Positions 45,416 to 54,086 of a stretch of DNA of 64,000 bases are shown one piece after another. Made by a program: the position numbers and the translations under genes. Each line of letters begins with the position of its first letter. Within the stretch, counting starts at the first letter, position 1. This stretch comes from Acidisoma sp. L85. Lineage in GTDB: Bacteria > Pseudomonadota > Alphaproteobacteria > Acetobacterales > Acetobacteraceae. A model generated the notes under the pieces. That model did not search any database. It saw nothing but the letters and a program-made list of their open reading frames with translations, and had not been told where the DNA came from. Location: the NCBI RefSeq assembly GCF_009765865.1, contig NZ_LMUQ01000061.1:128597-192596 (forward strand), written 5' to 3'.

Positions 45416-46783
45416 ATGATCAGCGTTTTCGAGCTGTTCAAGATTGGGATCGGGCCGTCCTCCTCGCACACCGTCGGGCCGATGAAGGCCGCGTTTGCCT
45501 TCGCCAAGGCGTTGGAGCCGGTGGGGCTGGATCGCGTTGCGCGCCTGCGGGTGACTTTGATGGGGTCCCTCGCCTGGACCGGCAAAGGCCACGCAACAGA
45601 CACGGCGGTGATGCTCGGCCTCGCCGGCGAGATGCCCGATAGCGTGACCGCCGCCGATGCGCGGCGGATCATCGACGACGCACGCGGCGCCCATCGCCTG
45701 CTGCTGCTCCGCCGTATGATCCCCTTCGAGCCTGGCACCGACATCATCTTCGACACGGAGGCGGCAACGCCCGTCCACGCCAATACGATGGAATTCGCGG
45801 CTCTGGACGCCGCCGGCGCCGTGCTCCATGCCGAACGCTGGTGCTCCATCGGCGGCGGTTTCGTATTGCGCGAGGCCGAGGTCGGCGCACCGCCTCCGGA
45901 TGATGCAATTGCTCTCCCCTACCCGTTCCGCTGCGGCGACGAGATGCTGCGGATGGGGCAGCTATCGGGCCTCACGATCGCCGAGATGATGTGGGCGAAT
46001 GAGCGGGCCCTGCGCGGTCAGGCCGAGATCGAGGCGCTCATCGACCGCATTATCGCGGTGATGATGGACAGCATCGACCGAGGTATCGCGGCCGAGGGCG
46101 AGTTGCCCGGCGGGCTGAAGGTGCGCCGCCGTGCCCGCGCCTTGCTTGCACGGATGGAGGCGGCAAGCCGGCGCAACGATCCGCTGCCGCATACGATGCT
46201 CGACCGCGTGAGCCTCTACGCCATCGCGGTGAATGAGGAGAATGCCGCCGGCGGCCGGGTGGTGACGGCACCCACCAACGGCGCGGCGGGCGTAGTGCCG
46301 GCGGTGATGCGGCACTATCGCGACCACTGCCCCGACCCGACCACCGAGGGGTTGCGCGATTTCATGGTGACGGCGGCGGCGATCGGCGCGCTGTTCAAGA
46401 TCAACGCCTCGATCTCCGGCGCCGAGATGGGGTGCCAGGGCGAGGTCGGCGTTGCCTGCTCGATGGCCGCCGCCGGCCTCTGCGCGGCGCTGGGTGGCAC
46501 CAATGAGCAGATCGAGAATGCGGCCGAGATCGGAATGGAGCATCATCTCGGCATGACATGCGATCCGGTCGGCGGGCTGGTGCAGATCCCTTGCATCGAG
46601 CGCAACGCTTTCGGCGCGATCAAGGCGATCAACGCGGCCTCGCTGGCTTTGCATGGGGATGGCACGCATCGGGTGTCGCTGGACCAGGTGATCGCCACGA
46701 TGCGCCAGACCGGCATGGACATGCAGTCGAAATACAAGGAGACGTCGCTGGGCGGCTTGGCGGTGAATTTCACGGAGTGCTGA
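45416..46783 (+). CDS. sdaA: L-serine ammonia-lyase, iron-sulfur type
   Basis: Deaminates serine to pyruvate and ammonia using a [4Fe-4S] cluster. 455 residues, single-chain form, from ATG 45416 ([26 protein letters not shown]). The catalytic region has [47 protein letters not shown] with cluster cysteines, and [24 protein letters not shown]. The protein ends in Cys (NFTEC), the terminal residue that inserts into the active site in the structurally known enzyme. It continues the betaine route: glycine made by sarcosine oxidase goes to serine (by a GlyA encoded elsewhere) and then to pyruvate. Confidence 0.95.
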   Translation: MISVFELFKIGIGPSSSHTVGPMKAAFAFAKALEPVGLDRVARLRVTLMGSLAWTGKGHATDTAVMLGLAGEMPDSVTAADARRIIDDARGAHRLLLLRRMIPFEPGTDIIFDTEAATPVHANTMEFAALDAAGAVLHAERWCSIGGGFVLREAEVGAPPPDDAIALPYPFRCGDEMLRMGQLSGLTIAEMMWANERALRGQAEIEALIDRIIAVMMDSIDRGIAAEGELPGGLKVRRRARALLARMEAASRRNDPLPHTMLDRVSLYAIAVNEENAAGGRVVTAPTNGAAGVVPAVMRHYRDHCPDPTTEGLRDFMVTAAAIGALFKINASISGAEMGCQGEVGVACSMAAAGLCAALGGTNEQIENAAEIGMEHHLGMTCDPVGGLVQIPCIERNAFGAIKAINAASLALHGDGTHRVSLDQVIATMRQTGMDMQSKYKETSLGGLAVNFTEC

Positions 46784-46878
46784 GCCGGTAAGCGGGCGGG
46801 GGTGGCACTCTATTCACGATTCCGACCCTGCTTCCCTTGCCGGACGGCAAGAGTTTCGCGCGACACAGGAGAATTCGG

Positions 46879-47256
46879 ATGCCGATCTACGCGACCTTCG
46901 GAACCAACGACATCGAGAAGGCGACCGCCTTCTATGACGAACTGCTCGCTATGATCGGCGCCTCGCGGGTTGGCGCGATCGATCGCGGCATCTTCTATGG
47001 CCGTGGCATCATGGAATTCGGTATCCTGAACCCGGCCAACGGCGGCGCGGCGGCCGTGGGGAATGGCGCGATGATCGCGCTCGATGCACCGTCGCGCGCC
47101 GTTGTGGACGCAATGCATGCCAAGGCCCTGACACTGGGGGCGAGTTGCGAGGGTCCGCCCGGTATGCGGGACGATGATCCCGATGGCTTCTACGGCGCCT
47201 ATTTTCGCGATCCCGAAGGCAACAAGCTCTGCGCCTTCCATATCGGCCCAGCCTGA
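46879..47256 (+). CDS. VOC family protein (glyoxalase/dioxygenase fold), copy 1
   Basis: 125-residue protein from ATG 46879 (AGGAG 8 bases before). Vicinal-oxygen-chelate fold with two beta-alpha-beta-beta-beta modules: IYATFGTNDIEKATAFYDELL at the start and GFYGAYFRDPEGNKLCAFHIG at the end, where the conserved Asp-Pro-Glu-Gly-Asn-Lys strand sits. Metal ligands are not obvious. Clearly related to the VOC gene at 51115-51522; the two flank the regulator and gbcAB. Role unknown; perhaps handling of an aldehyde or thiol adduct such as formaldehyde from demethylation (inference only). Confidence 0.85.
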   Translation: MPIYATFGTNDIEKATAFYDELLAMIGASRVGAIDRGIFYGRGIMEFGILNPANGGAAAVGNGAMIALDAPSRAVVDAMHAKALTLGASCEGPPGMRDDDPDGFYGAYFRDPEGNKLCAFHIGPA

Positions 47257-47313
47257 GGCCAGCGGCTTCCCCATCCGTTCCGGAAAGGGGATGTTTACCG
47301 GAGTGACGTCGGC

Positions 47314-48420
47314 ATGGTCGCGGATCTCTATCGAGGACGGATTGCGGAGGACGGAACGACGACAGGCCTGCGGGCCAAGCCGCCGCTATCCGTCGGCTTC
47401 ATCCTGGCCGATAACTTCACCCTCTCCGCCTTCTCGCTCTTCGTCGATTTCCTGCGCCTGGCCGCCGATGAGGGCGACCGCAGCCGCCATATCCTGTGCC
47501 GTTGGACAGTCATGTCCTCACGCGGCGAGCCCGCGAAGGCCAGCTGCGGCGTCAGCATCGCGCGAAACAGCGCCTTCCTCGATCCGAGAGGCTTCGACTA
47601 CATCGTGGTGGTTGGCGGCCTGCTGCATGCCGGGCCGCAGATGGATGCCGAGACCACCGCCTATCTGACCGCGGCGGCGAAAGCGGGCGTGACGCTGATC
47701 GGCCTTTGCACCGGCGGCTTCATGCTTTGTCGCGCCGGGCTGATGAAGGACCGCCGCTGCTGCGTGAGCTGGTACCACCACCAGGACTTCACCAGCGAAT
47801 TCCCCGACCACAAGGTCATCGCCGACCGGCTGTTCTTCGTCGATGGCAACCGCATCACCTGCTCCGGCGGCGCCGGCACCGCCGATCTGGCGAGCTTCCT
47901 CATCGAGCGGCACATCGGCCGCGCCGTCGCCCAGAAGGCGCGGCATGTGCTGCTGCTCGACCGCGCCCGCTCCGGCAGCGAGGCGCAGCCGCACCCGCCG
48001 GTGGCCGAGGAGATCGTCTCGGACGAGCGGGTGCGCCGGGCCTTGCTGCTGATGGAGCAGCATGTCGCCGACCCGCTGCCCATCGCCGAACTCGCCTCCC
48101 GCCTCTCGATCTCGCCGCGCCAGCTGGAGCGGCTGTTCCAGAGCGTGATGGGCGTCCGCCCGGCCTCTCACTACCGGCTGCTGCGGCTGCGCTATGCGCG
48201 CTGGCTGTTGGACCATACGGATCTCTCGATCACCGAGATCGCGCTGGATGCGGGCTTTGCCGACTGCGCCCATTTCTCGCGCAAATTCAAGGCGCTGCAC
48301 GGCATCACCCCGACCGACTGCCGGCTGCGGGAGCGCCAACCTCAGGTCGAGCCCGAAGATCTCGCGATGATGGTGACGCGCCGCCCTGAACATCTGGCGG
48401 GCATGCGTATCTTCGAGTAG
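47314..48420 (+). CDS. GlxA-family AraC-type regulator, candidate betaine catabolism activator (GbdR-like)
   Basis: 368-residue transcription factor. N-terminal DJ-1/PfpI-type domain (about 25-220: LSVGFILADNFTLSAFSLFVDFLRLAAD, YIVVVGGLLH, LIGLCTGGFMLCRAGL), then an AraC-type DNA-binding domain with two helix-turn-helix motifs (about 240-345: LPIAELASRLSISPRQLERLFQ and LSITEIALDAGFADCAHFSRKFK). This is the layout of GbdR of Pseudomonas, which activates gbcAB, dgcAB and soxBDAG in response to glycine betaine or dimethylglycine. The position directly upstream of gbcA on the same strand supports that role; specificity is inference. Confidence 0.88.
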   Translation: MVADLYRGRIAEDGTTTGLRAKPPLSVGFILADNFTLSAFSLFVDFLRLAADEGDRSRHILCRWTVMSSRGEPAKASCGVSIARNSAFLDPRGFDYIVVVGGLLHAGPQMDAETTAYLTAAAKAGVTLIGLCTGGFMLCRAGLMKDRRCCVSWYHHQDFTSEFPDHKVIADRLFFVDGNRITCSGGAGTADLASFLIERHIGRAVAQKARHVLLLDRARSGSEAQPHPPVAEEIVSDERVRRALLLMEQHVADPLPIAELASRLSISPRQLERLFQSVMGVRPASHYRLLRLRYARWLLDHTDLSITEIALDAGFADCAHFSRKFKALHGITPTDCRLRERQPQVEPEDLAMMVTRRPEHLAGMRIFE

Positions 48421-48557
48421 CGCCCGGGCGCGGATTTTGGCAAAAACCATGTCGCATTGGCGCAACCCGGGAAGCTGCGGCGCGATCAGGATGCGCTGGG
48501 ATGCCGACCCGAGACCCGACGCCGCCGGCATCCATTAGAGAGTGGGAGATCAGGGAC

Positions 48558-49838
48558 ATGACCGCCCTGGGCAAGAGCCTCATTTCCGACGAGACGCGCG
48601 CGGCCCTCCGCTCCCTCATCGCGCGCCGCCAGCCGGGCCACAGCCTGGAATCGCCGTTTTATACCAGCCCCGAAATCTTCGCGGCCGATATGGAATACAT
48701 CTTCGGCCGCCACTGGATCTATGTCGCGGTCGAGCCGGAGATCGCCGAGGCCGGAGACTACGTGACGGTCACGCTGGGCCTCAATTCCATCGTCATTCTG
48801 CGGAACGACGACATGGAGCTGCGGGCTTTCCACAATGTCTGCCGCCATCGCGGCTCCAAGCTGGTGCATGAGGAGAGCGGTGCGGTCGGCAATCTGGTCT
48901 GCCGTTACCACCAGTGGACCTATAATCTCGAAGGCAATCTCATCTACGCCGAGCATATGGGCGAGGATTTCGACACCAGCTGCTTCGGGCTGAAACCGGT
49001 GCATGTGCGCTCGGTCGCCGGCCTGATCTTCATCTGCCTGGCCGCCGAGCCGCCGGACGATATCGACGCCATGGAAGCGGCAATGAATCCCTATCTGCTG
49101 CCGCACGACGTGAAGAACTGCAAAGTGGCGACCTCCTTCGACCTCATCGAGCGTGGCAACTGGAAGCTCACCATGGAGAATAATCGGGAGTGCTACCATT
49201 GTTCCGGCAACCATCCGGAGCTGACCATTCCGCTTTTCGCCTATGGCTTCGGCTTTGCGCCCGGCCAGATGGACGAGACGGAACTAGCGCAGGCCGAGCG
49301 CTATGACACGCTGGTGCAGACATCCCATAAGCATTGGGAAAGCTGCGGCATCGCTTCGGCCGAGGTCGATCACCTCGACGACATGATCACCGGTTTCCGC
49401 ACGCAGCGGCTGCCGATCGATCAGGCGGGCGAGAGCCAGACGCTCGATACGCATGTGGCGTCGAAGAAGCTGCTGGGCGCTCTGACGGATAGCAAGCTGG
49501 GCGGTCTGTCGTTCTGGACGCAGCCGAATTCCTGGCACCATTTCATGAGCGACCACATCGTGACCTTCACGGCGATCCCAATCGACGCCGAACACACCTT
49601 GGTCCGCACCAAATGGCTGGTGCACAAGGATGCGCGCGAGGGGATCGATTACGACCTCGAAAACCTCACCAGCGTCTGGAATGCGACAAATGCGCAGGAT
49701 GCCGGCTTGGTCGAGATCGCCCAGGCCGGGGCACGCACGCCGGCTTACGAGCCGGGACCCTATTCGCCTTATACCGAGATGCTGGTTGAGAAATTCTGCA
49801 AATGGTATCTCGGCCGCCTCTCCGACGGGCTGGCCTGA
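48558..49838 (+). CDS. gbcA: Glycine betaine demethylating oxygenase, Rieske oxygenase subunit
   Basis: Aromatic-ring-hydroxylating-type oxygenase that removes a methyl group from glycine betaine to give dimethylglycine and formaldehyde. 426 residues from ATG 48558 (CAGGGA upstream). Rieske motif intact: CRHRG (Cys95, His97) and CRYHQW (Cys115, His118). Mononuclear iron site ECYHCSGNHPE (His214, His219), with a later Asp as third ligand. Other marks: SPEIFAADMEYIFGRHWIYV, EERGNWKLTMENN-like stretch and DHIVTFTAIPIDAEHTLVRTKWLVH. Partner reductase gbcB follows immediately. Its normal Rieske site contrasts with the altered PetA in this window. Confidence 0.92.
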   Translation: MTALGKSLISDETRAALRSLIARRQPGHSLESPFYTSPEIFAADMEYIFGRHWIYVAVEPEIAEAGDYVTVTLGLNSIVILRNDDMELRAFHNVCRHRGSKLVHEESGAVGNLVCRYHQWTYNLEGNLIYAEHMGEDFDTSCFGLKPVHVRSVAGLIFICLAAEPPDDIDAMEAAMNPYLLPHDVKNCKVATSFDLIERGNWKLTMENNRECYHCSGNHPELTIPLFAYGFGFAPGQMDETELAQAERYDTLVQTSHKHWESCGIASAEVDHLDDMITGFRTQRLPIDQAGESQTLDTHVASKKLLGALTDSKLGGLSFWTQPNSWHHFMSDHIVTFTAIPIDAEHTLVRTKWLVHKDAREGIDYDLENLTSVWNATNAQDAGLVEIAQAGARTPAYEPGPYSPYTEMLVEKFCKWYLGRLSDGLA

Positions 49839-49843
49839 GCGAA

Positions 49844-50983
49844 ATGGCTGACGCCACGCCCGAGACTCCGCGCATTCTGTCCTCTCGGCGCCAACTCGTC
49901 GCGACGGAGCTGGATGCGCGCCTGCCGGACTGGGATTCCGAGGAGGATGACGTGCTGGTCTGCCGCGCGGTGCGGCAGGAAACGCATGACGTGCGGACCT
50001 TCGTCTTCTCGGGGCGTTCGCCGCGCCGGCACCATTACAAGCCGGGCCAGTTCATCACGCTGGATCTCAATATCGATGGCCAGTCGGTCAATCGCTGCTA
50101 CACGATTTCCTCCTCGCCGACCCGGCCGCATCTGATTTCGATCACCACCAAGCGGTTTGCCGGCGGCGTGGTGAGTCCCTGGCTGCATGACACGATGAAG
50201 CCGGGCGTCGAGATCCGCGCGATCGGGCCAATGGGCGAGTTCAACTGTGTCGATTTCGCCTCGCCGAACGGAAAGTATCTGCTGCTGTCGGCTGGCAGCG
50301 GGATCACACCGCTGATGTCGATGGCGCGCAGCTTCCATGACCTCGCGATGGAGACCGACGTGCTGTTTCTCCACAGCGCGCGCAGCCCCGCCGACATCAT
50401 CTTCCGCAGCGATCTGGCGATCATGGCGCGCTCGCCCGGGTTTCGCGCGATTCCGATCTGCGAACACGATAGTCCGGACGAAAGCTGGACCGGGCTGCGC
50501 GGGCGTATCACCTTGCCGATGTTGCAGATGGTGGCACCGGATTTGATGGAACGGGAGGTCTTCGCTTGCGGCCCGGCGCCCTATATGGCGGGCATTCGCA
50601 GCATGCTGACCGGCGCGGGCTTCGACATGGCGCGCTACCATGAGGAAAGCTTCAAGTTCGAGGATCTGGCACCCTTGGACGCGGCGATCGCGCCGCCCGC
50701 CAACACGGCCAATGCGGTCGCGACCTACAAAGTCGAATTCACCAAAAGCCGCCGTACCATCGAGGTTCCGGCCGATACCCATGTATTGGCGGCGGCGCGG
50801 GCGGCGGGGATGCGCCTACCCTCCTCCTGCACACGCGGCTTGTGCGGAACCTGCAAGAGCAAGCTGTTGTCTGGAGAGGTCGCGATGCAACACCAGGGCG
50901 GCATCCGCCAGCGCGAGATCGATCAGGGCATGGTGTTGATCTGCTGCTCCAAACCCCTGAGCGATCTGGTGATCGAGCGATAG
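49844..50983 (+). CDS. gbcB: Glycine betaine demethylating oxygenase, ferredoxin reductase subunit
   Basis: Electron-supplying partner of GbcA. 379 residues from ATG 49844, 5 bases after the gbcA stop. Order: FAD domain (RSPRRHHYKPGQFITLDLNIDGQSVNRCYTISSSP, the R-x-Y-S/T type flavin motif), NAD(P)H domain (LLLSAGSGITPLMSMARS, VFACGPAPYMAGIRSML) and a C-terminal plant-type [2Fe-2S] ferredoxin domain (SSCTRGLCGTCKSKLLSG with the late cluster Cys in LICCSKPLSDLVIER). Typical GbcB/hybrid reductase arrangement. Confidence 0.92.
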   Translation: MADATPETPRILSSRRQLVATELDARLPDWDSEEDDVLVCRAVRQETHDVRTFVFSGRSPRRHHYKPGQFITLDLNIDGQSVNRCYTISSSPTRPHLISITTKRFAGGVVSPWLHDTMKPGVEIRAIGPMGEFNCVDFASPNGKYLLLSAGSGITPLMSMARSFHDLAMETDVLFLHSARSPADIIFRSDLAIMARSPGFRAIPICEHDSPDESWTGLRGRITLPMLQMVAPDLMEREVFACGPAPYMAGIRSMLTGAGFDMARYHEESFKFEDLAPLDAAIAPPANTANAVATYKVEFTKSRRTIEVPADTHVLAAARAAGMRLPSSCTRGLCGTCKSKLLSGEVAMQHQGGIRQREIDQGMVLICCSKPLSDLVIER

Positions 50984-51056
50984 GGATCGATTGCGCACTT
51001 GCGATTCTGACCATGGTGGCTCGAACAATGTCTTCGATCCTGGACGCACCCGTCAC

Positions 51057-51105
51057 CGTCATGGCACGCGAAGGCGTGGATGCCCGGCCTGCGCCGAGCA
51101 TGACG
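51057..51105 (-). repeat. Dispersed palindromic repeat, copy 5 (short)
   Basis: 49-base version: CGTCATGGCACGCGAAGGCG, GTGGATGC, then GGCCTGCGCCGAGCATGACG. The central spacer and one inner arm are lost. The right end contributes the GAGGT that serves as ribosome binding site of the following VOC gene. Confidence 0.7.
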
Positions 51106-51114
51106 AGGTAGCCG

Positions 51115-51522
51115 ATGTCCCTCCTTCTCTACACCACAGTCGGCGTCAGCGATCTGCCGAGAGCCATCGCGTTCTACGACGCCGTATTTGGCGTGCTCGG
51201 CGCATCGCGATCACCGGGATCGACCGACGGTTTCTTCAGCTGGGGTCCCGACTACGATGGCGGCGTGAGCTTCTGGATCTGCAAGCCCTTTGACGGACAG
51301 CCGCCAACCGCAGGCAATGGCACGATGATCGCGTTGCGGGCTGGCAGCGAGGCGGAGGTGATCGCCTTCCACGACGCGGCGCTGGCCCATGGCGGCACCA
51401 GCGACGGCGCGCCAGGCACGCGCAGCTATTACGAGCCGAGCTTCTACGTGGCCTATGTGCGTGATCCGGACGGCAACAAGCTCGCCTGCGTCTTCCATCA
51501 CCACAAGCCGGACGCCGCCTGA
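51115..51522 (+). CDS. VOC family protein, copy 2
   Basis: 135 residues from ATG 51115, with GAGGTAG just upstream coming from the end of repeat copy 5. VOC fold: LLYTTVGVSDLPRAIAFYDAVFGVLG at the start, GNGTMIALRAGSEAEVIAFHDAALAHGG in the middle and FYVAYVRDPDGNKLACVFHHH at the end. Same overall plan as the VOC gene at 46879 (shared IYDE/FYDAV, GNG-MIAL, RDP-GNKL blocks), so a paralog. It lies 131 bases after gbcB. Function unknown. Confidence 0.85.
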   Translation: MSLLLYTTVGVSDLPRAIAFYDAVFGVLGASRSPGSTDGFFSWGPDYDGGVSFWICKPFDGQPPTAGNGTMIALRAGSEAEVIAFHDAALAHGGTSDGAPGTRSYYEPSFYVAYVRDPDGNKLACVFHHHKPDAA

Positions 51523-51529
51523 CTTTGGC

Positions 51530-52363
51530 TTAGCTCGACGCGCCTAAAGACCAAAGGCTCCGCTTGACGATCCCGTAGCGGGCAGCCGGTTGACGGCGCG
51601 AGAGATTGGGCGTCAGTGCCCGCCGAGCTTTTTCGCAGGCGGCCCAGTCGTTGATATTCGGCAGGGACGGGATGGTGACGAGTTCGCCCTGATCCAGCCC
51701 GGCGAGCGCCGCATCGACGAGATTCTCGCTGGTCATCACCATCGTCGGCGGAAGGTTCTCGACAGGCTGGCCGGCGATACCCCAGAACTCGGTCGCGATG
51801 GCTCCAGGCAGCACGGCCTGGACACGCACGCCTTTCGCCGCGAGTTCGTGGTGCAGCGACTGGCTGAAGGCCAGAACATAGGCTTTGCTGCCCCCGTAAA
51901 CGCCATTAAGCAGTTCCGGCGCGATCGCGACGATCGAGGCGATGTTGATGACCGCACCTCTTCCGCGCGCGACGAAACCGGGTGCGGCGGCGAAGGTCAG
52001 CCGGGTCAGCGCGGTGACGTTGAGCGCGATCATCGCCTCCATCTTGTCGATGTCGGAGGCGAGCAGAGGCGCCGTCGCCCCGAAGCCGGCATTGTTCACC
52101 AGCATGCTGAAGCGGCTCTCGGTGCGGAGCATGGCCTCAATGCCCGCCAAATCGGCTTTGTCGCCCAGATCCGCCGCCACGGTTTCAATGGAACGGCCTG
52201 TCTCCTCCCGCAGCCGTTTCGCGAGAGCTTCGAGGCGCTCCCGGTTTCGCGCGACCAGAACGAGATCGCAACCGCGCCGGGCAAGGCGGTCTGCATAGAC
52301 CGCGCCGATGCCCGAAGAGGCACCCGTGATGAGGGCCGAGCCCTGGTTTTCGAGAGAATCCAT
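51530..52363 (-). CDS. Short-chain dehydrogenase/reductase
   Basis: 277-residue NAD(P)-dependent oxidoreductase with Rossmann fold. Cofactor motif ALITGASSGIGAVYADRLA, NNAGFGATAPLL, catalytic Ser in VINIASIVAIAP and Tyr-x-x-x-Lys in GVYGGSKAYVLAFSQSLHHE. After the fold, a C-terminal extension of about 50 residues (LDQGELVTIPSLPNINDW) is as in the YqjQ/DltE-like subgroup. The substrate cannot be deduced. Opposite in strand to the betaine genes, converging with VOC copy 2 (7-base gap). Confidence 0.92.
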   Translation of the reverse strand: MDSLENQGSALITGASSGIGAVYADRLARRGCDLVLVARNRERLEALAKRLREETGRSIETVAADLGDKADLAGIEAMLRTESRFSMLVNNAGFGATAPLLASDIDKMEAMIALNVTALTRLTFAAAPGFVARGRGAVINIASIVAIAPELLNGVYGGSKAYVLAFSQSLHHELAAKGVRVQAVLPGAIATEFWGIAGQPVENLPPTMVMTSENLVDAALAGLDQGELVTIPSLPNINDWAACEKARRALTPNLSRRQPAARYGIVKRSLWSLGASS

Positions 52364-52559
52364 AATGCCGCTTCCTCCCTTGCCGGCGGAGCACCAGCGT
52401 TCCGCAGAGGTCTAGGTCGATGTGGCGATGGCTCGTATGGCGAATATCCCGATTTTGATGGCATTTGGGAGTCATTCGTACTGCGCATCGGATTTGTCTT
52501 GCGCTTCGGCGTGCGACACTCCCGACGGTGCCGCGTAAGTAGTTTATAGGGCGAAGCCT

Positions 52560-53993
52560 ATGTCCTCCGACCTCACACGCCTCTCCGCCATCGACCTCAC
52601 CCGACGCGTCGCGGCGCGTGAGGTTTCCTGCGTCGAGGTGATGACCGCGTTTCTCGACCACATCGACGCGACTAACCCGTCCGTTAACGCCATCGTCTCC
52701 CGCGTCGAGCGCCCCGACCTCCTGGCGCAGGCGGCGGCGCTGGACGGCGGACCGACGCGCGGGCCGCTGCATGGACTGCCCTTCGCCGTAAAGGACCTTG
52801 AGGAGACGGCCGGGCTCCGCAGCACGCAGGGGTCGCCGCTGTTTCGGGATCATGTGCCGGAGACCGACAGCATCATGGTGTCGCGGCTGCGGGCGGCGGG
52901 CGCGATCTTCATCGGCAAGACCAACGTGCCGGAATTCGGCTACGGCTCGCAGACCTACAATACGGTCTTCGGCACCACCCTCAACGCCTATGACCAGGGC
53001 CGCACGGCCGGCGGCAGCAGCGGCGGGGCGGCGGTGGCGCTGGCGACGCGCATGGTGCCGCTGACGGATGGCAGCGATCATGGCGGCTCGCTGCGCAACC
53101 CCGCCGCCTTCAACAACGTCTTCGGCTTCCGCCCCAGTCCGCAGCGTATTCCCGAGGCGGATGCGGCGGACGTTCTCAATGCCGGGATGGCGGTGCTCGG
53201 GCCGATGGCGCGCAGTGTCGCCGACCTCGCGATGCTCTTCGCGGTCCAGCTTGGCCCAGACCCGCGCGCGCCACTTTCTCTGCGCGACCCCGCGGAGGCG
53301 GTGACGGCACCGCTCGATGCTGCGGTGGCGGGCCGCCGGATCGGCTGGCTGGGTGATCTCGGCGGACATCTGCCGATGGAGCCCGGCATTCTGGCGCTCT
53401 GCGAGGATGGGCTGCGGGTGCTGGAGGCGCAGGGCATGCAGGTCGAGCCGCTCGCCATCGGGTTCCCGATGGAGGAGGTCTGGCAGGCCTGGATCACGCT
53501 GCGAAGCTGGGGCATCGCCGCCTCGCGCGGTGACGATTTTCGCGACCCCGCGCGGCGCGCTCTGCTCAAGCCGGAGGCGCAATGGGAGACCGAGCGCGGG
53601 CTGGCGCTCTCCGGTTCCGCGATCAGCGCCGCGCTGGCGGTGCGGACGCGGTGGTTCCGCCATCTGCTGACGGTATTCGAGCGTTTCGACTACCTGGCGC
53701 TGCCCTCCGCGCAGGTATTTCCCTTCGGCGCGGAGACGCATTGGCCGCAGGAAATCGCAGGGCGAGGGATGGATAGCTATCACCGCTGGATGGAGGTCGT
53801 CGTGACATCGACGATGGGCGCGCTGCCGGCGCTGAATGTGCCGGTCGGGTTCAACCCGGGCGGCCTGCCCATGGGGATGCAGTTGATCGGGCGGCCGTAC
53901 GCTGACCTCTCCTGCCTGCAACTAGGCCAGGCCTATGACCGGGCGACCCGATGGCCGGAGAAACACCCGCCACCGATCATCGCCAGTCGCTAA
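52560..53993 (+). CDS. Amidase (amidase signature family)
   Basis: 477-residue hydrolase of the amidase signature family. The Ser-cis-Ser-Lys triad region is visible: GLPFAVKDLEETAGLRSTQGSP with Lys, then GRTAGGSSGGAAVALATRMVPLTDGSDHGGSLRNPAAFNNVFGFRPS in pieces containing both serines. The GSDHGGSLR segment is slightly different from the usual TDxGGSIR but keeps the nucleophile Ser. C-terminal part: FDYLALPSAQVFPFG and ALPALNVPVGFNPGGLPMGMQLIG. Natural amide substrate unknown. It ends 93 bases before the dimethylglycine dehydrogenase-like gene on the same strand. Confidence 0.92.
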   Translation: MSSDLTRLSAIDLTRRVAAREVSCVEVMTAFLDHIDATNPSVNAIVSRVERPDLLAQAAALDGGPTRGPLHGLPFAVKDLEETAGLRSTQGSPLFRDHVPETDSIMVSRLRAAGAIFIGKTNVPEFGYGSQTYNTVFGTTLNAYDQGRTAGGSSGGAAVALATRMVPLTDGSDHGGSLRNPAAFNNVFGFRPSPQRIPEADAADVLNAGMAVLGPMARSVADLAMLFAVQLGPDPRAPLSLRDPAEAVTAPLDAAVAGRRIGWLGDLGGHLPMEPGILALCEDGLRVLEAQGMQVEPLAIGFPMEEVWQAWITLRSWGIAASRGDDFRDPARRALLKPEAQWETERGLALSGSAISAALAVRTRWFRHLLTVFERFDYLALPSAQVFPFGAETHWPQEIAGRGMDSYHRWMEVVVTSTMGALPALNVPVGFNPGGLPMGMQLIGRPYADLSCLQLGQAYDRATRWPEKHPPPIIASR

Positions 53994-54086
53994 TCTTCCA
54001 TTGGCCCGGCGAAATCCTTCTGTTGCCAATTGCCAAGCGGTTCCTATCCTGTCCGCGCTGCTCTCTCCGTACCGAAGGACGACCCG

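Noticed and set aside
52185-53921. 578-codon minus-strand frame opposite the SDR end and the amidase
   Set aside because: No recognisable domain; the amidase on the plus strand is unambiguous.
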